A stretch of DNA of 64,000 nt from Kytococcus sedentarius DSM 20547 (GCF_000023925.1 NC_013169.1:682001-746000), one strand, 5' to 3'. Shown: positions 25,567 through 35,119, counted from the stretch's first letter. The notes: generated from the letters alone by a model not told the origin. Numbers and translations are program-made.

Positions 25567-27360
25567 TCAGGCGCGGCGGCGGCGCGCCCCGAGCAGGCCG
25601 GCGCCCGCCAGCATCGCCAGCACGCCACCGGTGAGCGCCACCTGGCCGGCACCCTCGGCCGGGGCGGTCACACCGGTGTCGATGATCGGACCACCGGTGG
25701 TGGGCACCTGCGGGTCGACCGGGGTGTACGGCGAGGCGGCTTCCAGGTAGTTGCGGAAGGCGTCGATGTCCAGGCCACCGAAGTACACGTTGTCGCCCTG
25801 CGCGAGGGTCGGGAAGTTGTCCCCACCGCCGGCCAGGAAGTTGTTCGTCACCACGCGGTAGGTGGTCGAGCCGTCATCGGCCACCGCCTGTCCGTTCAAC
25901 TGCACCGAGCCGGGCACCAGCTCCGGGGTGTCGGTGTCGTCGATGGCGTAGGTGAATCCGGTGGAGGTCTGCAGCACCTTGACGGCCTCCGCGTTCTCGC
26001 CGGAGAACTGCTCCCGCAGCACCTGGTGGATCTGCGCGCCGGTCAGGTCCATCGAGACCAGGTAGTTGTTGAACGGCTGCGCGCTGAAGGCCTCCTCCAT
26101 CGTGATCTTCCCGTCGGTGGAGCCGTCCGCACCGGCCTGATCGAGCTCCGGCACACGGATGCCACCGGGGTTCATCAGGGCCAGCACCGGCTCCTCGCCG
26201 GCGGTGACCACGGACTGGTCGGCCAGCTGTGCGTCGGCGATCAGGCGGCCCAGCGGGGAGACGGCCACGGCGTAGCGGTCGTGGGTGACCTGCGCACTGA
26301 CGGTGCCCAACACCTCATCGGCGACCGTACCGATCAACGCCTTGTACTCCGCGACGATCGCGGCCACCGTCTCGTCCGGCGTGACCTCCTGGGTGACCGG
26401 GACCTGCTCGGCGACGGCCGACCCGGGCACCACGTCCTTGGTCTGCGGGTCCAGCCGCAGGTCGATCTTGGTGATGAGCTCGCCGTAGTTGCCGGCTTGC
26501 GTGATCAGCCGGCCGTCCACGGTGGTGATGTAGTCGGTGTGCGTGTGGCCGGAGGCGATCACGTCGTACTCCGGATCGAGCTGCTCGTGGAACTCCATCA
26601 CGTCGCCGGAGACGTCCGTGCCGTTCTCGGAGGTGCCACCCTCGTGGATGACGGCGACCATCGCCTCCACGCCCTGGGCCTTCAGCTCGGGGACGAGCTC
26701 GTTGGCCCGGGTCGCGGCGTCCACGAAGTCCACGTCCTGGATGCCGGCAGCCGAGACGATGGAGGGGGTCTCGTCCAACCCGAGACCCACGTAGGCGACC
26801 TTGACGCCCTCGTACTCCTCGATGACGTAGCTCGGCAGCATCGGCTCCCCGGAGTCCTTCCACAGCACGTTGGCTGCCAGGAAGGGGAAGGCGGCACCGG
26901 TGAAGGTCTTGCCGGGGATGGGGCAGGAGTTGCGACCGCCGCTGCCGTCACCGTCGTCGAGGCAGCCGCCACGGTCCATCCGCAGCAGCTCGTCGGTGCC
27001 CTGGTCGAACTCGTGGTTGCCGACCGCCACGGCGGTCAGGTCCATCGCGCTCAGGGCGTCGATGGTGGGTTCGTCCCGGAAGGCCGAAGACAGGAAGGGC
27101 GAGGCGCCGATGCTGTCTCCGCCGACCACGGTCGCCGAGTGCGCGGTCCCGGCCCGCAAGCGGTCGAGATGGGCCGCCAGGTTGGCGGCGCCACCCGGCT
27201 CGGTGGGGTCGTCCGGGGCTTCGATGTTGCCGTGGAAGTCGTTGAAGGACAGGATCTGCAGGTCGATCTCGCCAGGGGCGGCCTGAGCGGGCAGACCGGC
27301 CGGGGCGAGGGCGAGCAGCAGGGCGGCCGAGAGGCCGGCGGGGGCAGTGCGGCGGAACAT
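25567..27360 (-). CDS. secreted, wall-anchored 5'-nucleotidase / metallophosphatase
   Basis: ATG 27360 with AGGAG 6 nt upstream; 597 residues. A signal peptide (about 28 residues, ending PAQAAP) is followed by a calcineurin-like domain with all metal motifs: SFNDFHGNIE, VGGDSIGAS, GNHEFDQG, VIHEGG and SGHTHTDY. The 5'-nucleotidase C-terminal domain follows (LMNPGGIR near 360, FAYAIDD-like segment). The C-terminus, VALTGG plus a hydrophobic helix and RRRR, looks like a sortase signal of the LAxTG-like type. The enzyme likely releases phosphate and nucleosides from external nucleotides, which fits with the Pst importer. Confidence 0.9.
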   Translation of the reverse strand: MFRRTAPAGLSAALLLALAPAGLPAQAAPGEIDLQILSFNDFHGNIEAPDDPTEPGGAANLAAHLDRLRAGTAHSATVVGGDSIGASPFLSSAFRDEPTIDALSAMDLTAVAVGNHEFDQGTDELLRMDRGGCLDDGDGSGGRNSCPIPGKTFTGAAFPFLAANVLWKDSGEPMLPSYVIEEYEGVKVAYVGLGLDETPSIVSAAGIQDVDFVDAATRANELVPELKAQGVEAMVAVIHEGGTSENGTDVSGDVMEFHEQLDPEYDVIASGHTHTDYITTVDGRLITQAGNYGELITKIDLRLDPQTKDVVPGSAVAEQVPVTQEVTPDETVAAIVAEYKALIGTVADEVLGTVSAQVTHDRYAVAVSPLGRLIADAQLADQSVVTAGEEPVLALMNPGGIRVPELDQAGADGSTDGKITMEEAFSAQPFNNYLVSMDLTGAQIHQVLREQFSGENAEAVKVLQTSTGFTYAIDDTDTPELVPGSVQLNGQAVADDGSTTYRVVTNNFLAGGGDNFPTLAQGDNVYFGGLDIDAFRNYLEAASPYTPVDPQVPTTGGPIIDTGVTAPAEGAGQVALTGGVLAMLAGAGLLGARRRRA

Positions 27361-27441
27361 GACACTCCTGGGGGAGGATGGTGTGTGTTGACCACCACAC
27401 TGTGCCCCATCGAGGTGTCGGGTGCATGAACGAGGAGCGAC

Positions 27442-27810
27442 ATGATTTCGTCCGGGCGCATGGACAACCAGCATCCTCAGTGTGCTCAGGGCCCCGCCGA
27501 CGCCACGATGCAGCCGCTGACGCAGCAGATGGAGCAGGAGCTGGCCCGGGCCCGCCGCATCGTCGCCCGCAGCGACCTCTCCCCGCAGTGGGTCGAGGGC
27601 GCCACCGCGTTGGTGCAGGAGTGGGCCGATGCCGAGGCCACCGAGTGCGGGTGGCCTCCGGCGGCCGTGACAGTGCCCTCGACGGCCGCCCTGCCCGACG
27701 TGCTCGCCGCCGTCGCCCGCGCGCGACTGGCCACGGCCCGGGACGCCGGCGAGGCCGGCACCCGCATGGGTACCGGCCTCGCCGAGCTCCGCCGCGCGCA
27801 CGGCGGGTGA
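27442..27810 (+). CDS. small protein of unknown function
   Basis: A 122-residue product from ATG 27442, preceded by GAGGAG about 6 nt upstream; ATG 27460 is an alternative. Strong G/C at third codon positions supports coding. It is soluble and mainly helical (MEQELARARRIVARSDLSPQ, LPDVLAAVARARLATARD) with no motif I recognise. It diverges from the 5'-nucleotidase over an 81-nt spacer and converges with the thiolase, 12 nt apart. Function unknown. Confidence 0.65.
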   Translation: MISSGRMDNQHPQCAQGPADATMQPLTQQMEQELARARRIVARSDLSPQWVEGATALVQEWADAEATECGWPPAAVTVPSTAALPDVLAAVARARLATARDAGEAGTRMGTGLAELRRAHGG

Positions 27811-27822
27811 GGGCTCACCGTT

Positions 27823-29046
27823 TCAGGACAGGCGCTCCAGGATCATGGCCATGCCCTGACCGCCGCCGACGCACATGGACTCCATGCCGTACTGGGCGTC
27901 CTTCTCCACCATCGCGTTGAGCAGCGTGGTGGTGATGCGGGCGCCGGTCATGCCGAAGGGGTGCCCCAGCGCAATGGCGCCGCCGTGCACGTTCAGCTTG
28001 TCGAAGTCCATGCCGAGCTCGTCGGCGCTCGGCAGCACCTGGGCGGCGAAGGCCTCGTTGATCTCGTAGAGGTCCAGGTCGCCGATGGACATGCCGGCGC
28101 GCGCCATGGCCTGCTTGCACGCCTCGACCGGGCCCAGGCCCATGATCTCCGGCGAGAGGGCCGAGACCCCGGTGGAGACCACGCGGGCCAGCGGGGTGAG
28201 ACCCAGTTCCTTGGCGCGGGTGTCGCTCATCATCACCAGGGCGGCGGCGCCGTCGTTCAGCGGGCAGCAGTTGCCGGCCGTCACCGTGCCGTCCTCGCGG
28301 AAGACCGGCTGCAGGCCCTGCAGCTTCTCCAGCGTGGTGTCGAAGCGGGGGCCGTCGTCCGTGGCGTGGGTGCTGCCGTCCGGCAGCGTCACCGGGGTGA
28401 TCTCGCGCTCGAAGATGCCGGCCTCGATGGCGGCCTGGGCGCGGTTCTGGCTGGTCACGCCCCACTCGTCCTGGCGCTCGCGGCTCACGCCGCGGGAGGT
28501 CGCCACGTTCTCGGCGGTCTGCCCCATCGCGATGTAGACGTCGGGCAGCTCGCCACGCTCGCGCGGGTCGGTCCAGGTGGTGTTCTCGGCGGCCATGCGC
28601 TCGGTGCGCTGGCGCGCCTCGGCGAAGGCCGGGTTCTGCCAGGAGAGCTTGGACTCCCCGGCGCCGGTGAAGTCGGCATAGCGCGAGACGCACTCGACGC
28701 CGCCGGAGATGAAGACGTCGCCCTCGCCGGCGCGGATGGCGTGCATGGCCATGCGGGTGGTCTGCAGGCTGGAGGAGCAGAACCGGTTGACCGTGGCCCC
28801 CGGCAGGTGGTCCATGCCGGCGAGCACCGCGACCACGCGGGCCATGTTGGACCCGTGCTCGGCCCACGGCTCGGCACAGCCCAGGTAGAAGTCGTCGATC
28901 TCACGGGGGTCCAGGCCCGGCACCTTGGCCAGGGCGGCGGTGACCATCTGCGCGGCGAGGTCGTCGGGCCGCACGTCCTTGAGACTTCCCTTGAAGGCGC
29001 GCCCGATGGGGGATCGGGTCGCCGAGACGATGACAGCTTCAGGCAT
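27823..29046 (-). CDS. acetyl-CoA C-acetyltransferase / thiolase
   Basis: A 407-residue thiolase starting at ATG 29046 ([20 protein letters not shown]). The nucleophilic Cys90 is in NRFCSSSLQ. The conserved His segment is [16 protein letters not shown] near 360, and the second catalytic Cys is in [10 protein letters not shown] near the C-terminus. It cleaves or forms 3-ketoacyl-CoA in fatty-acid degradation or acetoacetyl-CoA synthesis; chain-length preference is not readable. It lies 54 nt after the SGNH hydrolase on the same strand, so it could be the last gene of the ole transcript and supply or recycle acyl-CoA for olefin formation. That link is inference. Confidence 0.93.
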   Translation of the reverse strand: MPEAVIVSATRSPIGRAFKGSLKDVRPDDLAAQMVTAALAKVPGLDPREIDDFYLGCAEPWAEHGSNMARVVAVLAGMDHLPGATVNRFCSSSLQTTRMAMHAIRAGEGDVFISGGVECVSRYADFTGAGESKLSWQNPAFAEARQRTERMAAENTTWTDPRERGELPDVYIAMGQTAENVATSRGVSRERQDEWGVTSQNRAQAAIEAGIFEREITPVTLPDGSTHATDDGPRFDTTLEKLQGLQPVFREDGTVTAGNCCPLNDGAAALVMMSDTRAKELGLTPLARVVSTGVSALSPEIMGLGPVEACKQAMARAGMSIGDLDLYEINEAFAAQVLPSADELGMDFDKLNVHGGAIALGHPFGMTGARITTTLLNAMVEKDAQYGMESMCVGGGQGMAMILERLS

Positions 29047-29100
29047 GGAACGGACTCCTGGTCGGATGGGTGTGGGGCGGTACGCCCCGGTGCCGCCAGT

Positions 29101-30207
29101 CTACGGGTGGGCAGTGATATGGGACACATCCGCGTCGTCCCGGGGTGCGGCGTCGGGCGCGGGGGCCGGGTAGGGGGCGTGCTGCGGCGGCGCGGCCGCG
29201 TCCGCATCGTCCCCGGCGTCCCGGCGGCGGCGCTGCACCAGCGCACGCAGCCGTCCGGGCGCGGCGTCCTGGTCCGGACGTACCTCGGTGCCCTCGTGCG
29301 AGGCAGCCTGCGCGGCGGCCTGCTCCAGCGTGTGGGCCCGTCCGTGCTCGACCACGGCCCCGGCGGCGTGCTGCGCGTCGCTCTCCGGCACCGGCAGCCC
29401 CAGGGCGTCCAGCAACGAGGGCACCAGCACCTGTGCAGCCCGCTTGTAGCCCTTGGCCGAGGGGTGGAAGCGGTCGGTGTGGAACATGGCGTCGGGGTCG
29501 TCCAGGAAGGCCTGCGTGGTGAGCGAACCCAACGAGACGGTGCGCCCGCCCTGCTGCACCACGGCCACGGTCTGGCGGGCGGCGTACCGGCGGGAGCGCC
29601 GCTGCATCAGCCACCGCAGCGGCTGGCCGAGGGAGGCGATCATCCCGAAGTCCGGGCAGGTGGCCACCACCACCTCGGCCCCGGCCGCGCGCAGCCTGCG
29701 GATCGTCCGCTCCAGCACCACGAGGCACTCACCCAGGTCGGCGCCGCGGGCGATGTCGTTGCCCCCGATGGACAGCAGCACCAGGTCCGGGTGGGGGAAC
29801 TTGCGCAGTCCGCGCTTCACCTGCTCGTCCAGACCGAGGGAGGTCACGCTGTTCACGGCGACCGTCTCCAGGTACACCGGACGGCCGGAGAGGGCCGCGA
29901 TGCGGCGTGCGCACCGCGCGCCGATCGTCTGGGCGGGCCGTTGCGCCCCCACCCCGTTGGCGACCGAGTCCCCCATCACCAGGAACTCCCACGGGGCCTC
30001 CACCTCCTGGCGGTGGTGCTCACCGTCCGGGGCGTAGATGCCGTTCTCGTCCGGGGCGTTGCCGGGGGTGCCGTCCGAGAGGCGGCTGGCCTGCCACAGC
30101 TCGTACCCCAGGGTCCCGGCGGCTACGGCAGTCAGGCCGGCCGCGGCCAGGCCGGCCGTCGGGGCGTGGCGGGCCGCCTCACGGCGCACCGCATCGAGCA
30201 CGTTCAC
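29101..30207 (-). CDS. membrane-anchored SGNH/GDSL hydrolase coupled to oleD
   Basis: GTG 30207 overlaps the oleD stop by 4 nt (GTGA), with a GGGAGG site upstream; 368 residues. An N-terminal hydrophobic stretch (residues 18-36) probably anchors it. The SGNH blocks are complete: GDSVANGVG with Ser81, SIGGND with Asn150, and DRFHPS with Asp245 and His248. The last 100 residues are Ala/Arg/Pro-rich and look disordered. SGNH enzymes are esterases, thioesterases or acyl-hydrolases. Translational coupling to oleD suggests work on the fatty acyl substrates or products of the olefin pathway; this partner is not part of the classical OleABCD set. Confidence 0.88.
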   Translation of the reverse strand: MNVLDAVRREAARHAPTAGLAAAGLTAVAAGTLGYELWQASRLSDGTPGNAPDENGIYAPDGEHHRQEVEAPWEFLVMGDSVANGVGAQRPAQTIGARCARRIAALSGRPVYLETVAVNSVTSLGLDEQVKRGLRKFPHPDLVLLSIGGNDIARGADLGECLVVLERTIRRLRAAGAEVVVATCPDFGMIASLGQPLRWLMQRRSRRYAARQTVAVVQQGGRTVSLGSLTTQAFLDDPDAMFHTDRFHPSAKGYKRAAQVLVPSLLDALGLPVPESDAQHAAGAVVEHGRAHTLEQAAAQAASHEGTEVRPDQDAAPGRLRALVQRRRRDAGDDADAAAPPQHAPYPAPAPDAAPRDDADVSHITAHP

Positions 30208-31193
30208 GCTGCCTCCCGGAGGCGCTCCAGTCCGTCGTCGAGGGAGACCGCGGGGCGCCAGCCGAGGGCGGCGTGGGTCTCCGCTTGGGAGAACCAGTGG
30301 GCGGTGGTGAGTTGTTCCACCAGGAAGTGGGTCAGTGGCGGCTCGGTGATGGGGTGCACCCGCTGGGAGGCGAGGACCGCACCGTCCACCGCGTGCCCGG
30401 CCGCGCCGGCCGCCCCGGTGCCGATGCGCAGGCGTGGCAGGGGCGCGCCGCTCGCGCGCAGGATGCTGCCGATCAGCTCCCCGACCGGCCGCGGCTCGTC
30501 GTTGGTGACCACGAAGGCGCGCCCGTGGGCCGAGCCCGCGTTGCGGGGGCCGGCCAGCGCGTCGAGGGCGGCCACGAGCGCGTCGCGGGCGTTGTCCACG
30601 TAGGTCGAGTCCACCAGCGCGGCGCCGTCGCCCACCCACGGCAGGCGGCCGGCATGTGCGCGCTGGACCAGGCGGCCGACGAGCTGGGTGTCGCCCGGGC
30701 CCCACACGAGGTGGGGCCGCACCGCCGTGACCGCGAGGCCCTCGGTGTCACGGGCCAGGGCGTCCAGCTCGGCCACGGCCTTCGTGCGGGCGTAGTGGCC
30801 CCGTGCGTGCTCGGGGGAGGCGGGCTCGGCGCCCACCCCCACGAGTGCGGCACCGGCGTGCGCCACCGAGGGGGAGGAGGTGTGCACGAAGCGCCCCACC
30901 CCGGCCCGCTGGGCGGCGTCGAGCAGCAGCTGGGTGCCCTGGATGTTGGTGCGCTCGAACTCCGCGGCCGGGCCCACCACGTCCACCTTGGCGGCCAGGT
31001 GCACGACGGCGTCCTGACCGGCGACGGCCCGCGCGACGGCTGCGGGGTCGTCCACGGAACCGAGCACCTCGCGCAGGCCCGATGCGGACCGGCGGCGCTG
31101 CATGACCGTCACCTCGTCGCCCCGCGCGGCCAGCGCCCGGGCGACGGCGCCGCCGAGCATCCCGGAGGCTCCGGTGACCAGCACCCGGGTCAC
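30204..31193 (-). CDS. oleD: OleD, NAD(P)H-dependent 2-alkyl-3-ketoacid reductase
   Basis: GTG 31193 overlaps the oleBC stop by 4 nt. A 329-residue short-chain/3-beta-HSD-type reductase: nucleotide-binding VLVTGASGMLGGAVA at the N-terminus, HLAAKVDVVG near 72, and the catalytic YARTK (Tyr-x-x-x-Lys) near 132-138. In the long-chain olefin pathway OleD reduces the beta-ketoacid made by OleA to a beta-hydroxyacid, which OleC cyclises to a beta-lactone. Order oleA, oleBC, oleD on one strand fixes the call, since the family alone also fits sterol-type reductases. Confidence 0.9.
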   Translation of the reverse strand: MTRVLVTGASGMLGGAVARALAARGDEVTVMQRRRSASGLREVLGSVDDPAAVARAVAGQDAVVHLAAKVDVVGPAAEFERTNIQGTQLLLDAAQRAGVGRFVHTSSPSVAHAGAALVGVGAEPASPEHARGHYARTKAVAELDALARDTEGLAVTAVRPHLVWGPGDTQLVGRLVQRAHAGRLPWVGDGAALVDSTYVDNARDALVAALDALAGPRNAGSAHGRAFVVTNDEPRPVGELIGSILRASGAPLPRLRIGTGAAGAAGHAVDGAVLASQRVHPITEPPLTHFLVEQLTTAHWFSQAETHAALGWRPAVSLDDGLERLREAA

Positions 31194-33982
31194 GGCCGGA
31201 ACCCCACGCGGTCCAGGCGGCCCAGCAGCCGGCGCGGCGCCCCCAACAGGCGCCCGGCGCGGTCCCCCAAGGAGGAACCGCCGTCGCCGGCGAGGGTCTG
31301 CGCGGCCCACCCGGCCAGAGCCGTGCGGTCGATCTTCGAGGCGTGGCGGATGTCCACCGGCAGGCTGTCGCGCACCAGCACCGCAGCGACCGGTGCGGCG
31401 CCGGGCCCCTGGGATGCGGCCTCGCGGACCGCGGCGGAGAACTCCACCGAGGCCACGGGGGAGGCGGCGTGCAGGCGCAGGTCGATGCCCTCGGTGGGGC
31501 GCACCACGACGACCACCCGCTGGCCGCCGGCCGGGCCCACGCCGACCACGGCGGCCTGCTGCACCCCCTCGAGACGTTCGACGCGGGACTCGATGCCGCC
31601 GGGGGCCACCGGGCCCTGGTCGGTGGTCACGGTGTGCACGCCGCGGCCCTCGATCCACAGGCGTCCCCGGTCGTCCAGGTGGCCGATGTCGCCGGTGCGG
31701 TGCCACCCGACGGGGTGGGCGGTCGCGCGCTGCGTGCCCCACAGTCGGTCGTAGTGGCTCTTGACGTGGGCGGCGCGGGCCACGACCTCGCCGCGGGTGC
31801 CGGGCTCGGTGGTGAGGCGGGCGTCGTCGCCGGGCTCACCCCCATCGTCCAGCGGGGCGATGCGCAGCTCGACGCCCCGGACCGGCTGGCCGACGCAGAC
31901 CCCGGCGTGGACGGCGAGGTCGGCAGCGTCCACGGTGCGGGGGTCGATCGCGGTGAGGGGCAGGGCCTCGGTCATGCCGTAGGGCGTGACCGTGGCGGCG
32001 TGCGGGGTCACCCGGCGCACCCGTTCCAGCAGCTCCACGGGCACCGGGGCGCCGGCGGACATCACCATGCGCACGCCCTCGAGCGTCGGGGCCGCGGGGT
32101 CGTGCGTCGCGACGACGTTGCGCAGGGCTGCCGGGGAGGCGAACACGACGTCGGCACCCACCGCGTCCACCGCATCGGCCAGGGCCGCGGCGGTGAGCGT
32201 GTCCGGGCTGGTGACGTCCATGTCCGGCACGGCCGAGGTCATGCCGAGTGCGGGGCCGTAGAGCGCGAACGGGGCGAAGGCGGCCACCAAGGACTCCCCG
32301 GCGCGCAGCTCCAGTGCGCTCTCGATGACGTCCCGCTGCGCGAGCAGCTGACGGTGCCGGTAGACCACGCCCTTCGGGGGGCCGGTGGCGCCGGAGGTGA
32401 ACAGCACCGCTGCCTCGGCTTCGGTGGCCGGGGCCGCGAGGGCCACCGGCGAGGCGGCACCGGCTGCCTGGACGGACTCCAGCGACAGGTCGGCGTCCGC
32501 CACCCCCTCGGCGAGGCTGGCGACGGCCCCGGGAGCGGTGGGGCGCACGACGATGCGGTCACCCTCAACCCCCAGCGCCCGCGCGGCCGCGAGACCGGCG
32601 GGAATACCGACGACCAGGTCCGGGTCCGCGCTGCGCAGGGCGCCGGCCATGGGGCGCACCCCGAGCCCGGCGTCGGCGACCACGATGGAGCCACCGGCCC
32701 GCCAGACCGCGTAGACGACCGCGGTCAGGTCGATGCCCGGCGGCACGAGCACGGCCACCCGAGTGCCGGGGCACACCCCGTGCTGTCGGAACCCCGAGGC
32801 CAGCTCGGCCACGCGGGACTCGAGCTCGGCAAAGGTGACGGTACGGCGCCCCGCATCGGCCAGCTCCACGATGGCGACGGCGTCCGGCTCACGCTGGGCG
32901 CGCTCGGTGAGGCGCGACCAGATGACTCCGCCGGAGCCGGCCGCGGGCTGTTCCGGCGCCGGCTGACCCGGCTGGCCCGCGGCGGCGGGGTCCTGCGTGG
33001 TGTCGGTGGAGTCGTCGTCCGTCCGGCTGGTCAGCCAGTCCCAGGCGTACCCGACGCCCTCAGGGCGGTCCTCGAGGACGAGATGCGAGGCGTCGCCGAA
33101 GCGGTGGACGTCAGTGGTCTCGAAGCGGTCGAGCACGTCGCGCAGGTAGCGGTCGGTGAAGACCGGGTCGTTCGCGCCCCACAGCACGAGGGCGGGCACG
33201 TCCAGGGCGGTGGCGCCGGCTGCCGCGGCCTCCAGGGCGTGCCGGGAGGGGTGGTCGGACTCCAACGGGATGTCCGCCACGAACTCCCCGACCGCCTGGC
33301 GCTGGTCGCGACGGGCGTAGGGCGAGGCCAGGGCTGCGGCGGCCTCGCGGTCCGGGCCGGGCTGGCCCACCCAGGCGGCCGCGTGCACGAAGGTCGGCGT
33401 GCCCACCGTGGCCGCGCGGTGCAGACCCGCGGCGCGGGCGGCGCGGATGCCCGGGGGCACCCGGTCGTCCGGCTGCCACAGGGCGGTGTTCGTGATGACC
33501 GCCGACGTGATGCGGTCGGGGTGGCGGGAGGCCCAGCCGAGCCCGATCACACCACCCCAGTCGTGCACCATCACCGAGACGGGCAGCTCGCCGTGGTCGC
33601 CGCCGAGGACGCCCAGCTGGGTGAGGGCCTCGTCGAGGTCGTCGGTGCGGTCCGCGAGGCGCCGGATCGTGCTGGTGCGCTCGCTGTGCCCCATCCCGAT
33701 GTGGTCCACGGCGATCACGCGCCAGTCGGCGGGGGCCTGCTCGAGCACCCGGCGCCACAGGTAGGACCAGGTCGGGTTGCCGTGCACGCACACCAGCACG
33801 TGGCGCACGTCCTGGGGGCGGGCGCCGGCCTCCACCATCGCGGGGGAGTGGGTGTCCAGCACCGCCATGCGGGCGCCGGGGAGGTCACCGCGCGCGGGCA
33901 GGGTGAGGTGGTGCTGCCACCGCGGGTCCACCTGCGGCAGCTGGGCGAGGGGGGTCATCCGAGGGCGGCTGGTGTGGGGCAT
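31190..33982 (-). CDS. oleBC: OleBC fusion: beta-lactone decarboxylase plus beta-lactone synthetase
   Basis: A 930-residue fusion starting at ATG 33982, 7 nt after the oleA stop. Residues 1-320 are an alpha/beta hydrolase like haloalkane dehalogenase (OleB): HGNPTWSYLWR oxyanion region, nucleophile Asp141 in VHDWGG, His300 in GDASHLVLED. After a Pro/Gln/Ala-rich linker (about 325-352), an AMP-binding domain follows (OleC): TSGATGPPKGV near 530, YGMTEALPLT, WHRTGDIGHLDDRGR and C-terminal HASKID. OleC closes the beta-hydroxyacid to a beta-lactone and OleB removes CO2 to give a cis-olefin. Fused OleBC is known in Micrococcus-type Actinobacteria. Confidence 0.93.
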   Translation of the reverse strand: MPHTSRPRMTPLAQLPQVDPRWQHHLTLPARGDLPGARMAVLDTHSPAMVEAGARPQDVRHVLVCVHGNPTWSYLWRRVLEQAPADWRVIAVDHIGMGHSERTSTIRRLADRTDDLDEALTQLGVLGGDHGELPVSVMVHDWGGVIGLGWASRHPDRITSAVITNTALWQPDDRVPPGIRAARAAGLHRAATVGTPTFVHAAAWVGQPGPDREAAAALASPYARRDQRQAVGEFVADIPLESDHPSRHALEAAAAGATALDVPALVLWGANDPVFTDRYLRDVLDRFETTDVHRFGDASHLVLEDRPEGVGYAWDWLTSRTDDDSTDTTQDPAAAGQPGQPAPEQPAAGSGGVIWSRLTERAQREPDAVAIVELADAGRRTVTFAELESRVAELASGFRQHGVCPGTRVAVLVPPGIDLTAVVYAVWRAGGSIVVADAGLGVRPMAGALRSADPDLVVGIPAGLAAARALGVEGDRIVVRPTAPGAVASLAEGVADADLSLESVQAAGAASPVALAAPATEAEAAVLFTSGATGPPKGVVYRHRQLLAQRDVIESALELRAGESLVAAFAPFALYGPALGMTSAVPDMDVTSPDTLTAAALADAVDAVGADVVFASPAALRNVVATHDPAAPTLEGVRMVMSAGAPVPVELLERVRRVTPHAATVTPYGMTEALPLTAIDPRTVDAADLAVHAGVCVGQPVRGVELRIAPLDDGGEPGDDARLTTEPGTRGEVVARAAHVKSHYDRLWGTQRATAHPVGWHRTGDIGHLDDRGRLWIEGRGVHTVTTDQGPVAPGGIESRVERLEGVQQAAVVGVGPAGGQRVVVVVRPTEGIDLRLHAASPVASVEFSAAVREAASQGPGAAPVAAVLVRDSLPVDIRHASKIDRTALAGWAAQTLAGDGGSSLGDRAGRLLGAPRRLLGRLDRVGFRP

Positions 33983-33989
33983 CAGCTGC

Positions 33990-35012
33990 TCACCACTCGA
34001 TCTCGGCACAGCAGGCGTTCAGCCCGGAGCCGATGCCCATCAGCAGCACCCGGTCCCCGCGCTCCAGGTGCGGCGCCTCCAGGGCCAGGGTGAACGGCAC
34101 GGCGGCCGGCCCCATGTTGCCGTAGGTGGGAAAGGTGCGCGGCACCTTGGCACCGTCCAGGCCCAGGCGGTCGCAGATCTGCTCGGTGTGCACCGTGGAG
34201 ACCTGGTGGATCACGTAGCGGTCCAGGTGCTGCCAGTCGAACTCCTCGGCGGCCTCGGCCCACAGCTCCTCGGACAGCGCGATGCCGGCCTCCTGGAGGC
34301 CCACCGAGTCGGTGGTCATGCGGTCGAAGTCACCCACGCACAGCTCGTGGTGCTCTGTGCCCGCGCGGGAGACGCCCCCCACGAAGCGGTGGCCCTCGGG
34401 GTGCTTGTCGGTGCGGCCCAGCACCATCGCGGCCGCGCCGGAGCCCAGGGTGAGGGTCGCGAGCTGCTGCAGCACGTCGTCGGCGGTGGCGTCCTCGCTC
34501 TCCAGGCGCTTCAGGGTGGTCTCGTGGGTGTGCCGGGTGGTCTCGGCGTTCACGATCAGGGCGTATTCGATCTGCCCGGAGTCGATCATCGCCGCAGCGA
34601 TCTGCATGCCGTTGACGAAGCCCAGGCACGCGTTGGTCACGTCGAAGTTGGACGCGCTGCGCGGCAGGCCAAGGGTGTCGTGGATGCGCACGGCCGTGGA
34701 CGGCTCCAGGTGGTCGCGGCTCACGGAGGTGTTCACCATCAGCCCCACCTGCTCGGGCTTGATGCCTGCGTCCACCAGCGCGCGGCGTCCCGCCTCGGCG
34801 GCGGCCTCGGTGAAGTGGACGTCCTCGGGCCACCAGCGCCGCTCCTTGATGCCGACCAGGCGGGAGAGCACCCCGGGGACGAGCTTGTTGCGGCGCAGGG
34901 TGTCCATGATCCGGGCGTCGAACTCGGCCGAGGTGTGCACCTCGGGGGCCGGCAGGGCGGTCACGGACAACACGGAGGTGTTGGAGTGGCGGAAGGTGGC
35001 GTTTCCGGGCAT
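33990..35012 (-). CDS. oleA: OleA, thiolase-fold long-chain acyl-CoA condensing enzyme
   Basis: ATG 35012; 340 residues. It joins two fatty acyl-CoA molecules head to head to a beta-ketoacid, the first step of olefin synthesis. The thiolase/KAS III fold is shown by Cys129 in DVTNACLGFVNG, His269 in YVIHQVSTVH and Asn299 in TYGNMGPAA. The Glu in NAETTRHTHE is a further conserved position. Position directly upstream of oleBC and oleD separates it from FabH. The promoter is not obvious; a possible minus-strand -10 (CAGACT) lies near 35048-35053. Divergent from an ABC transporter gene. Confidence 0.93.
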   Translation of the reverse strand: MPGNATFRHSNTSVLSVTALPAPEVHTSAEFDARIMDTLRRNKLVPGVLSRLVGIKERRWWPEDVHFTEAAAEAGRRALVDAGIKPEQVGLMVNTSVSRDHLEPSTAVRIHDTLGLPRSASNFDVTNACLGFVNGMQIAAAMIDSGQIEYALIVNAETTRHTHETTLKRLESEDATADDVLQQLATLTLGSGAAAMVLGRTDKHPEGHRFVGGVSRAGTEHHELCVGDFDRMTTDSVGLQEAGIALSEELWAEAAEEFDWQHLDRYVIHQVSTVHTEQICDRLGLDGAKVPRTFPTYGNMGPAAVPFTLALEAPHLERGDRVLLMGIGSGLNACCAEIEW

Positions 35013-35089
35013 GCGTTTTCCAAGGACCTTTCACTGGGGGCCGAACCAGTCTGCCACGTGGCCTCCGATGCGGCCTTCGACGCCGGTAC

Positions 35090-35111
35090 GGTCACCGGGG
35101 GTTCACCGGGG
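35090..35111 (+). promoter_or_regulatory. PHO-box-like direct repeat between oleA and the ABC gene
   Basis: Two adjacent 11-nt units, GGTCACCGGGG and GTTCACCGGGG, with the 11-nt period of PHO boxes. They overlie the expected -35 position of the -10 at 35114. One position departs from the consensus I know, so binding by PhoP is uncertain. Confidence 0.4.
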
Positions 35112-35113
35112 GC

Positions 35114-35119
35114 TACCGT
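35114..35119 (+). promoter_or_regulatory. -10 element of a probable leaderless transcript
   Basis: TACCGT ends 7 nt before ATG 35127, which has no ribosome site. Confidence 0.5.
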
